A DNA stretch of 64,000 nucleotides from Mycogone perniciosa. Lineage: Eukaryota; Ascomycota; Sordariomycetes; Hypocreales; Hypocreaceae. How positions within the stretch are numbered: the stretch's first letter is position 1; each line of letters starts with the position of its first letter. Position numbers and translations under genes: made by a program. The DNA is taken from positions 1 through 64,000 of the forward strand of contig JAOALB010000081.1 of the NCBI GenBank assembly GCA_025331125.1. The letters are read 5' to 3'. Shown piece by piece: positions 55,099 through 64,000 of this stretch. The notes under the pieces were generated by a model. That model did not search any database. It saw nothing but the letters and a program-made list of their open reading frames with translations, and was not told where the DNA came from.

Positions 55099-56601
55099 AC
55101 TGGTTATGGCCGGAACTCGAGCATAGAGGAGATGGTTCCGCAGCACTTATCTAGGTAGGTTTCCCGCTTTCTTAAACCTTTCAAGCTTGAACAGACAGGC
55201 GCACGGATACAGTACGAATTCTTCCTCGAGCCAATTGTGAGCCTCAGCTTTGTCTTTCCCTTGGTGCGATACTATACCCCATACAGTGCGGCTGACGCAT
55301 CTACAATTATAGTTTTCCGTGGAATTTACCGGTCTTGAGCTTTTCTTTTTCCGGTGGCTTTGGACTAATATAGGGTCATTAATTACGGACTTTTCGCGGT
55401 GCGATGTTTGATACTAGCGGGTACTACTTGAGTTTCTCTAGCTGGCCGCCTTCGGATAGTGGATGCTGATCTTCGACTCTTGATCATATGGGCTATGCTA
55501 CGAAAGGCCCATTGCAACTCTGGGGCTGGCGCCTTCGATTGGGGCCGTAGAATTGACTCGTAGTCGTGTCAGTATGTGGGCAAGCGATGGCGACTAACAT
55601 CGTCCTTTCAGGGTTGAGCTTCAGGCTTAGCTGAGATACCTATCTCGTTTATTACAAGCTGGTATACTCGCACTATCTCGGTGAAGACGTTTTCCGGTGA
55701 TTAGTCACTTGTGGATCCTGACTAGATAATATTTCATCGAATATCAAAGATTGGTGAGGATGATGCATTGTGTTGCCAACTCATGAAGCATTTCAAAATA
55801 ACTGCTTGACATAAGGACGAGGATGGATATCAGTTGGAAACATGAGTGATTTGAACATGTCTTTTGATCACCTGCTTGTTTGAAGGCTTCTGGTCTTCGC
55901 CACCGGTTAAGGATTGACGATCTTCGCCATTAAAGAGTATTGCTTTTGGGAACTCTCCCGGTCACCTTCGATGGTTTCTGAGGGCTCTCACTAGCATATA
56001 ACGAGGCCGCATAGCTGATAAACAAGGCCTTTAAATTGCCTGAATGGAAGAACACATTCCTTGCCCTTATATGTCACTGTCGGATAATATTGCCGCACTC
56101 ACCGTGATTAGGTTTTGAATTCCTCCCAGACACCCCTTTCAGTCTGTGTATCTGTCTGGTATTGTGACAGGCCCGAAATTTTAGTGGCATTCTGGCTTGT
56201 GATTCCGGTTCCTATCGTTGTGGTTTGTGAGTTTGTCAATTGCCGGCCTTGAGTGTCTCAAACATCTTGGTCTGTCGGAGGGAGGTGGTGTGTAGTTGTC
56301 AGGGGCAACGTGTCGGCTGTCATCCTCAATAGCGTACCCATCTATCACTTGGAATGTATTAGGATGGTAGCAGAGTTAAAGGTAAGAATGAAGCATCATG
56401 TATTAGAGTGGAAGTTATGAGTGGAGATGGACTCTTCGGGGATTTTGTAATAAGATGGCGGAGCCCCACTAAAACTATGCTTGACGGGATGCTGGAGCTG
56501 GAGCTCGAGCTGGGGCTAGATTTTCCAGTGGCCTTTTCTTGTACTCCTCCATACAACATACAACCCAAGACCTTCTCCCAAGGAACTGCTTTTTCTGCGC
56601 A
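55099..56601. other. 1.5-kb gene-free interval
   Basis: Between two genes read outward. No coding or RNA signal recognised. The ORF-like stretch at 56408-57022 is an overlapping frame of the low-complexity Cwf19 N-terminus, not a gene. Confidence 0.4.
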
Positions 56602-58755
56602 ATGGACGGTCTCGACGAGTTTGAGAAATCACTCGCCGCTGAAAAGGCCGAACGCGAAAAATCAGAACGAGATCACGAAGAGCGGCGCCATCGCAAACAC
56701 CAACACCACCATCGCCGCGAAGACAGACACAAACACAGACACGGAGACAGAGATCGGGAGGCGGACAGGGAGCGGGATCGAGACAGAGATCACGACAGAG
56801 ATCACGACAGAGATAGGCATCGTCATCGCCGACGTCACGACGAGGACGATGATGGGCACCGCCATAAGAGGAGCCGCCACTCTCGGGATCACGAAGACGA
56901 GCATCGACCCAGACACAACCATCGCGAAAGCCACCGTGAAGACAAACACCGCAAGACGTCAGATTCCAAGGAGGATCTGCCGCATCCCGATGAAGAGAAG
57001 CCGCCGAGTGAGGATGCAGTAGACAGATCCAAACGATTGGAACGAGATGCGTGGATGACAACACCATCCGCCTTTGAAGTTGAGCACGTCCGTCGCCCTG
57101 GACAGAATAAAGCCAAGTCTCCAACACCAGAACCGCTGAAGCGCGTTATTCACAGTCGCGAGCTCAATAGCGGCCACCTTGAAGATCTCAACAACGGAAA
57201 AGCATCTGCGGAACTAGGTTGTCCCGCCGAGAGGACGGTTGATTATACCTTTGGCGACGCTGGCTCGTCATGGCGCATGACAAAGCTCAAGGCCGTTTAC
57301 ACAGCAGCAGAAGAGAGCGGCCGATCAGTCGTAGAGGTTGCGCTCAACCGTTTCGGCACCTTGGAATACTTCGACGACGCGCGAGAGGAGAAGAAGGAAA
57401 TGGAGCGAAGAAGGCTCTACGGGGAGCACGTCAATACAAAGGACAAGCCTACGGGCGATCTATACCGCGAGCGGATGAAGAAACAAGGCCGCACTGACTC
57501 TCCAACGCGAGAGCCTCGTCAGAGCGAGGCTTTGTGCGCGGAATCCACCCGGCCAGCACCCGTACCAATGGACCAAACAGCCCTGAACAGACTCCGCGCT
57601 CAAATGATGAAGGCCAAACTCCGCCGCGCCCCGAATGCCACCCAACTCGAGGAGGAATACAACCGCGCCGCAGCTGCCTCTGCCCCCTCCTCTACATCCC
57701 ATCTCACAGGCCCCCAAGCCGTTGTCCTCGGTGTCATGGAAAGCCGTCAACTCGCCGGCACCCGCGGCGAAGTCAAAACCATCGACTCCAAACGTGGCCG
57801 CGAGCGCGGCCTCGTCGAAGAAAACACAGATATGACCATCGACCAGATGCTCCAGGAAGAGCGACGCACCAAGGGCCAAGCCGGGGGTGAAGCCATGCGT
57901 CTTGCAGAGCGCATCGCCAAAGATGGCAAGTTTGACAACGATCTCGAGTACATGGATGAGAACGCCGAGAAGCTCGCCAAGCGCGTCCACAAGAGCGAGA
58001 TTAACCTGAAAAACATGGCCGTCAATGAGTTCCAGAAGATGAACCGCATTCTCGAAACCTGTCCCCTTTGTCACAAGGAGGACCAAGGCCAACCCCCCCT
58101 GGCTCCCGTCATCTCGCTCGCCACGCGCGTCTTCCTCACCCTGCCCACTGATCCCGAAGTCAGCGAAGGCGGCGCCGTCATCGTGCCCATCGCGCATCGA
58201 AACAACCTCCTCGAATGCGACGACGACGAATGGGAAGAAATCCGCAACTTCATGAAAAGCCTCACCCGCATGTATCACGAGCAAGGCCGAGAAGTCGTCT
58301 TCTACGAAAACGCCGCGGCGCCGCAGAGACACCTCCACGCAGCCATGATAGCCGTGCCCATCCCCTACGACGAGGGGGCCACTGCGCCAGCGTACTTCAA
58401 AGAAGCGTTCCTTTCTTCCGATGAGGAGTGGTCTCAGCACCGCAAAATCATCGACACCGGTGCCAAAGCCCGTGATGGGATGGGCCGCATGGCGTTCCAG
58501 CGGTGTATCGCGAAGGAGATGCCGTATTTCCACGTATGGTTCACGCTGGATGGCGGATTAGGCCACATTGTTGAGAATGCAGATCGTTGGCCGCGGGGTG
58601 ATTTATTCGCAAGAGAAATCATTGGCGGTATCGTCGATGCCGAGCCTCATATTATCAAGAAACAAGGGCGCTGGTCAAAAGGGGATACACGCGTTGATGG
58701 GTTCAAGAAGGGATGGCGCAAGTTTGACTGGACGAGGGTACTGGGAGAAGGATAA
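56602..58755 (+). CDS. cwf19: Cwf19/CWF19L-like splicing factor
   Basis: Intronless, 717 residues from the ATG at 56602; the open frame upstream of it lacks an ATG. Residues ~1-150 are a highly charged disordered region of His/Arg/Asp/Glu repeats (RDRDHDRDHDRDRHRHRR). Residues ~400-717 hold the paired CwfJ C-terminal domains: the metal-binding Cys pair CPLC (487-490), LATRVFLTLPTDPE, the HIT-like histidines RHLHAAM (His577, His579), and the second domain with KEMPYFHVWFTLDGGLGH and DTRVDGFKKGWRKFDW. The protein belongs to the Prp19-associated/late spliceosome set, linked to lariat debranching and spliceosome disassembly. A conserved housekeeping gene, it marks the right part of the window as core genome. 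Confidence 0.92.
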   Translation: MDGLDEFEKSLAAEKAEREKSERDHEERRHRKHQHHHRREDRHKHRHGDRDREADRERDRDRDHDRDHDRDRHRHRRRHDEDDDGHRHKRSRHSRDHEDEHRPRHNHRESHREDKHRKTSDSKEDLPHPDEEKPPSEDAVDRSKRLERDAWMTTPSAFEVEHVRRPGQNKAKSPTPEPLKRVIHSRELNSGHLEDLNNGKASAELGCPAERTVDYTFGDAGSSWRMTKLKAVYTAAEESGRSVVEVALNRFGTLEYFDDAREEKKEMERRRLYGEHVNTKDKPTGDLYRERMKKQGRTDSPTREPRQSEALCAESTRPAPVPMDQTALNRLRAQMMKAKLRRAPNATQLEEEYNRAAAASAPSSTSHLTGPQAVVLGVMESRQLAGTRGEVKTIDSKRGRERGLVEENTDMTIDQMLQEERRTKGQAGGEAMRLAERIAKDGKFDNDLEYMDENAEKLAKRVHKSEINLKNMAVNEFQKMNRILETCPLCHKEDQGQPPLAPVISLATRVFLTLPTDPEVSEGGAVIVPIAHRNNLLECDDDEWEEIRNFMKSLTRMYHEQGREVVFYENAAAPQRHLHAAMIAVPIPYDEGATAPAYFKEAFLSSDEEWSQHRKIIDTGAKARDGMGRMAFQRCIAKEMPYFHVWFTLDGGLGHIVENADRWPRGDLFAREIIGGIVDAEPHIIKKQGRWSKGDTRVDGFKKGWRKFDWTRVLGEG

Positions 58756-59410
58756 ATTGTAATGACAATCTAAAATATGGAGTTTTTTTGATACCGTTCA
58801 TGGTGCTATTCAGCTCACATCGAGATATACACAGGCATTAGGGAACGAAAAGCGAATCAAAGATATAAGACATTAACTCTAAACATTCTCCCTTAGGTCG
58901 AGCTGACGTCGTCCACGAAGAAAACAACTAAGCGATGCTAGTGGTACATACAACGTAATGGCTATTAATAAAAAAACCAACCATGTCCTCCTCCATTCAG
59001 TCATTGTGTTCTCCAGAAAATAGCGCGCAAAAAAGAGATATATCCAAAAACCCCCGTATTTCATCGAGGCATAAATTTTCAGGATGTGCAAGAGAAAGCC
59101 ATACCTGCTGGTTTGAAAAGGCCAAAAAATGTGACATAATTGTCGGAAATTCCTCGTTGATCGGTCCGCGTTCTCCCACACAATCTGGCGTTAAGCAGGT
59201 CGAACCTTGGGGGTATCATCCTCACACTGAAGCGGTCGACCGTGTATCCAACGGCGAGGCGCAAGACCGCGGTCCTGCGTCAAACAAAAAGGAAAAGAAA
59301 ACATCATACTCCTCCGCTACCATGATCTCCTCCAATATGCGGGCGGAACTTCTTCCGCCTTGATGCCAAAACGCTCCTCTCCAACATGGGTTCGCAAGCA
59401 GAGTTGCTGT
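58756..59410. other. 3' intergenic region
   Basis: Lies between the converging 3' ends of the Cwf19 and hydrolase genes. No gene recognised. Confidence 0.45.
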
Positions 59411-62126
59411 TTATTTTCCAATGGTTCCTCGTCGGCCCTTTTCGCGATCCTTTCGGCCATCGGCTCCTGTAACTCGCATCCAGTCTTCCCACTCTTTACT
59501 GATCTCCATTAGCACAGAGGCCATGACAGTCGCGCTGGCCATCAGTCCATGTCCCTCTCCCTCTAGCACTCGCACCTCGCATCGACGCATGGTTTTCCCT
59601 AACCATTTGACGTTCTCAACAGGGACTCTAGTATCCCTACTGCCGTGGTGGATAATGACGGGTCGAGTAATATCAACGTATCGGAAGCCGATAGTATGCC
59701 GCCGCTCCAGACAGACCAGCAAGTCAACAGCTGGGTTCGCATTTGTAGTAGCCAACTCCCAGATGGCGTGTGTTAACCGGGAATCGTACGTTTGTTGACG
59801 TTCCAGGTCGGCCAGGGGATCAATGGCCGTGCCCAAGCCCGCTGACTCACCACCCACAGGACCACATGGTGGGTGCATCCTGTCCATATTCTCCGATACC
59901 TTTGGTGATGCCAAGACCCCCTCACTGTTGTTGAACCCACTTGTATCTTTGCCATTCATCACGTTCAAGTTTTCTTTGTCCAAAGAAGGGGTCACATTCC
60001 GACTCCCTCCACCATTCTCCTTCCCTTGCCCGGATTTCCGCTTCGATCGGCGAGGATTCTTTGGCAGAGAACTCGTGATGGAACTGCTTGTAGCAGACAT
60101 GAAACTGCTGTTCGCGGCCTTGAGGAACGGCGTTGGCAAAGCCCGAAGGATTCTCTGTGAAGTTGGAAGTGTGTTTGACGGCGGTAGGGCCTGTGACGTT
60201 CCAAACACACTCATCTGCGAAGGTGGAATCCAAGGCGCAAGTAGATGGATTCTCCCTCGAATATGTTGAGGCATACGAAGGGCAGTTGCAAGGGCATAAA
60301 TGGCACCGGCGGAGTGGGCAAGGATGGAGAATTTCGTAATCTTCAGACATTGGCATATTGCATACACATCGTCTGCTCAAAGGTCAGTATTCATTTGTCT
60401 CGACAATTGAGAAAGAGTTATCCTTACCAGGCCAGCTGAGAGGTGTCGTCGTTCCATCTGCGTAAGGTTCACTGTCACCAACACCTGGTCGATCTGGAGT
60501 GATGAGACGGAGCCTCAACGTCAATGCTAGTTCGTCATAAAACGCGGTGATATATCTTGTTAAACCCATGCCAACGCAACAAAAGACGGCTGAACCTTCT
60601 GGGTCTCCCACTTCGGAGAACGAAATGCTACGGCCAGTTTGGGGATGTCGAATCTTTTGAGACAGCCGTGGTGAGCAGAGGTAGGATTCCACTGCGTCAT
60701 CAACAGAATCTGCTGATTTAGGCCGCTCATAGCCTGCAGGCATGGGACTCAGAGCCGGCTCGTCGCTGTTGCGCCTGTTTTCTTGAGGGCTTAGTGGCGC
60801 GGAGAGACGCTTGAGCCGGGAGCTGCTGCGCTTGAGTCGAAGACCGTCATTGGGACCACCAGGGCTCAGTCCACCAGAGACCCGACGGTCTCCCATCTCA
60901 TCTCGCCGACGCCCTTGAGCAACCGAGGGGAAAGGAGCACCCTCGTCGTCAACTTCATCAGCTCTCTCTTCCACTTTAGAGTCCTCGGGCTGGTAACTAC
61001 CAGACACCCTGGGTTTGGAGGAAGAGGAGTGCTCATCAACATCATATAAGAAAGTCTTTGCGGCATCAGAGTCCGAATGCCGATGTCCCTTCTTGGCCTC
61101 GTTGCGATTCCGGGTAGACTCGTCTGCCTCAGGGATAATGTCGCTAATAGCTCCATCGCTGTCCCTTTTTGGTCGCCTTGTGTTCGCCCGTCTCTTACCC
61201 GAGCTGGTCTTCCTCAAGCTGGAGTCCCGAGTCGGGATTTGGCGCGGCCCGTCTGCAGCCATGGTTTTATTCTCACTGACTGTGATTGTGACTGACTCCT
61301 CGCTGATGGCAGCTTCTGCGAAGAACTGGTCCGTCTTGCCACCACTGTGAACGCTACTAGCACCACCTGCGTTGGGGAGGGGTATAGTCACAGTAGAACC
61401 ACGTTTGTCTAGTTCGCGAAGACGCTCCTTCGAGCTCATGTACATGAGACCCTTGTTGCTGCGATTTGCTTTCTTGCCCCAACTGTCGAGCGATCGGCGC
61501 GGCTTCAGCTCTGGGGTTGGCGCAGACCCACGTTCTATGGAGAGGTTCCCGATGCTCTGGGTGTCGTCATTCTTGGACGTGTGAGAACCTCTCGACGATG
61601 AACGCGAGTTTGCGGCGCTATGGACGAGGGAGCGCCTGAGGCCACTTTCGCGACTTGTGCTACGGTGACTTTGAGGGCTCTGAGGCGCGGTCAAAGGCGA
61701 GAAGCCGCTCGGGGGTCTCGCGGTGCGGATGACGGGCGGGCTGGCGGCAAGGTCGTCGAGGGAAGCGGAAGCTAGTTCTTGTTGTTCATCGAGGGCAGGT
61801 TTACTGTAGGCTCCGTAGTCGACTCCAAAGCTTCCAGAACTGCGTCTCGGGTTGGCGATGGGAGTCACACCAACGTTGGGACTGGCGGGAACAGAAAAAC
61901 TCCGAATGCCCAGACGAGCCTCCAAGTGGCTACCGGCGGGCTGAGCGATGACACTGAGGCTTGTGATGAGATTGGAGATGACTTCGGGACTCGCAGGCGG
62001 GATGGTAGATCGCTTAGCCGAGGACGGGTTGGATGGCAATGTGGGCGGATTTCGACGCGAGTGCTGGTGAAGATGATGGGTTCGGGCTGGGATAGGGGGC
62101 ATTTCGGGTGCCGAGTGGTGTTCCAT
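59411..62126 (-). CDS. Alpha/beta hydrolase with long disordered N-terminal region
   Basis: Exons 62126-60428 and 60372-59411 give 886 residues; the 55-bp intron has donor GTAAGG and joins LSWP to DDVYAICQCLKI. Residues 1-460 are Ser/Arg/Pro-rich and disordered, with many basic phospho-site-like stretches. The hydrolase fold follows: FCCVGMGLTRY (oxyanion region), RLITPDRPGVGDS, nucleophile Ser587 in LAHSAGA, HHGSRDTRVP with a candidate acid, and catalytic His841 in GEGHGLMA. A ~90-residue Ser/Lys-rich insert lies between the nucleophile and the acid. The substrate is unknown. The open frame continues upstream of the ATG without another good start; the Met at 62300 is a weaker alternative. 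The insert and leader make the protein roughly three times the size of a simple hydrolase. Confidence 0.82.
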
Positions 62127-64000
62127 GGCTGCTGGTGCCAGCAACGGCGACGACCGCAAACGGCTCTGCGGGCGTGTCTCTGCAGGAAGAGCCACCGCAG
62201 CTAACAGCACACTACTGCTACACACCCGTGTGTGAGAGCGTGTGTCTAATGTCGTGTCTTGCTTTGATAACTTGGTGGTTGACGGTCCACTGGCCGTCAT
62301 GCAAGGTGGGATTGGCGCGTCGCAAGCAAGACCTTTTGCAGCAGCAGCCTTTGCAGGAGGCGCTGCATGAGTCCCCGCGCGCACAGCGTTGGGACCCGAC
62401 GATCTGACCAATGCGGGTAGATTAGGGCGTCAATAGAATGGCTTCTGGCGGGCTGGCGCGCGGAGGCTGGGTCTGGAGCTGGCTGCAGTCGATATGCGGG
62501 CTCGCAGGAGACGAGACCGAGACAGGAGGTGGAGTTGTGTCGATGTTCGCATTGGCCTTTTTTTGCGCAGCGCGCGCCTCTCACGCCGTAGCCCTTGGTA
62601 GCAGTGCGTAGTAGGCCTCGTAGTACGGGAGATTGTCTCGACTGATTCAGTCAGCAAGAGGGAGGCTCCGAAAGTCTTGTCTGAGACGGGTGTTCAACTG
62701 TGTCCTAGACTCTGCTCCTCGTAGCAGCACTAAGAATTAGAGCCAGCGCTATTACTCCGTCGTAGGCGCAAGACGCGGGAGAGGAGCAGGCAGGCTGACC
62801 CAGCAGTCAGTCAGTCAGTAATGGGCAAAAAGAGTGAGTTGCCTGCGTGGTGGTGGACACAAAAGGAGATTTGATGAGGCTAGTCTTGTGACGCCGCGCC
62901 CCTTTCGACCGCCAACAGGAACAGGACAAGGACAAGGATAGCGGTCCAGCAATACGGAATTGATTGCTGCAGCAGCGTGCAGCACAATATAGAGCGGGTC
63001 ACCCCGTCGATCCAGCCTTGGCCTGCTGCAGGACCATTAACGCAAGGCGAAAGGATTTATATTGGCGATGGATCCGCGAATCCGAATAGGAAGAGTTTCT
63101 GTCGTTTTGATTTGGTGGCGCCACTCGGCAGGGATCAGGGGCCTGAGGAGGCCTACCGGCTGCATGTTGACCCCATTCCGATGGATCCATTATCCCCCAT
63201 TGCCCCCAATTATCCCCTGTAATCCACTGTAAGTGCAATTAATATTCCGCTGTGTGAAATCCTCACAAGAACATGCCTTGTAGTACTCCGTACCGTAACA
63301 ATGCATCGACAGATCAGATCTCTATGACGTTTCATATGAGCAGAGGCTGTGGTAGATTCGGATTCGGATTCGGATTAAGACTCAGATCTTGGGGAAGGGA
63401 GCTTGCTCTCTCGCAGAGTGCGTTCTTTGACATTCACTCATATCCATCCATGAGTGACTGATTTTAGCCCCATTCGGGCGCCCGGGACCAACGTCCAACC
63501 GCTTCCAAATCCCGAGCAAGAGTCCACAATCATTATTACCTAGGGACCAATAATACTATTGTTAGTACTCCGTAGTAGTACGGGTATTCCTATTTTTTCA
63601 GAAATTTTCCAACGGCAGCGTTATCAGTAATAATTGACTTGTCGGCTATGCCGACTTCTTTTCCTATAACCTCAACAGACTATTACTGCCGCTCTAGACA
63701 ATATACGTCATCATCATTCCACTACCTAGTGTGAGTCTATGTGTTAATAGTTTGAGGGAAACTTTAATACTAGTAGTAAGCCCAAAGTGCCAGAATTGTT
63801 TTATCAGATTAACCCCCAGGTTCTAGAGTAGGTGGCGCCATCCGTTTCAAGCCCTTAATGGCCTCGTTAGTCAACCCTTTTCAGGCTCTCATTACACGTT
63901 TCAGGTCATGTTGACATCATCGTGGAAGCGACAGTAGTATTACTCAAGCATACACTCGTATATTTAGGCTGAACAGTATACAAAGAGTACGGAGTACTCC
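62127..64000. other. Promoter and gene-free right end
   Basis: Contains a GGATTCGGATTCGGATTAAG repeat near 63359-63378, and GTACTCCGTA-type motifs at 63283-63293, 63565 and 63988-63997. No gene supported to the window edge. Confidence 0.45.

Noticed and set aside
56408..57022. Open frame of Thr/Ile/Glu repeats overlapping the Cwf19 start
   Set aside because: It is the shifted reading of the Arg/His/Asp repeat region; low complexity in one frame produces it in the others.
57460..58533. Long antisense open frame (about 357 codons) opposite the Cwf19 gene
   Set aside because: The sense strand encodes the complete Cwf19 C-terminal domains; the antisense frame has no recognisable content and follows from GC-rich codon usage.
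1..64000. CRISPR array, bacterial operons or phage genes
   Set aside because: No spaced repeat array; the genes have spliceosomal introns and fungal domain architectures throughout.

Overview
The window reads as nuclear DNA of a filamentous ascomycete (Pezizomycotina). Most introns are short GT-AG introns of about 46-70 bp with CTAAC/TTAAC-like branch sites. There are two Zn2Cys6 regulators, a SAT4/PTH11-type seven-helix protein, a fungal aquaglyceroporin, a Cwf19 splicing factor, an intron-containing tRNA-Phe, repeat islands with RIP-like C-to-T/G-to-A changes, and many intergenic copies of TACGGAGTAC/GTACTCCGTA. The order or family cannot be fixed from sequence alone.

Layout. 1-5.6 kb is an AT-rich repeat island. 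It holds a terminal-inverted-repeat element, a stop-riddled MULE transposase relic, and two direct copies of an LTR-like repeat on either side of a secreted M20 amidohydrolase gene. 5.6-8.2 kb holds a mitochondrial hot-dog thioesterase with a 9-nt exon and a truncated NmrA-like relic. 8.2-15.9 kb has an MFS transporter and a Zn2Cys6 regulator separated by 3.2 kb without genes. 17.5-27.6 kb is a contiguous glycerol module: glycerol kinase, aquaglyceroporin and mitochondrial FAD-glycerol-3-phosphate dehydrogenase, with no other gene between them. Together these would take up glycerol, phosphorylate it and oxidise it to dihydroxyacetone phosphate.

28.9-32.1 kb is a tandem duplication carrying two paralogous genes of a family I do not recognise: a conserved Trp/His-rich domain of about 127 residues, a variable charged linker, and a C-terminal coiled coil with a shared WH-x-R-x2-KRM motif. 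This is the best candidate for undescribed biology here. 32.2-45.5 kb is an accessory redox block: AIFM2/FSP1-like oxidoreductase, Zn2Cys6 regulator, KstD-like FAD dehydrogenase, O-methyltransferase, secreted phospholipase C and membrane-anchored multicopper oxidase. 45.7-52 kb has a GPI-type secreted protein, a small Thr/Gly-repeat hydrophilic protein and a secreted endonuclease/exonuclease/phosphatase-fold hydrolase. 52.4-62.1 kb has tRNA-Phe(GAA), the seven-helix protein, Cwf19 and a large alpha/beta hydrolase with a disordered N-terminus.

Exon models were built by hand from splice consensus and frame. Most spliced genes sum to an exact multiple of three. Three conserved genes (thioesterase, O-methyltransferase, phospholipase C) each come out exactly one nucleotide short at a two-base run, which suggests either homopolymer under-calling in the assembly or recent inactivation.
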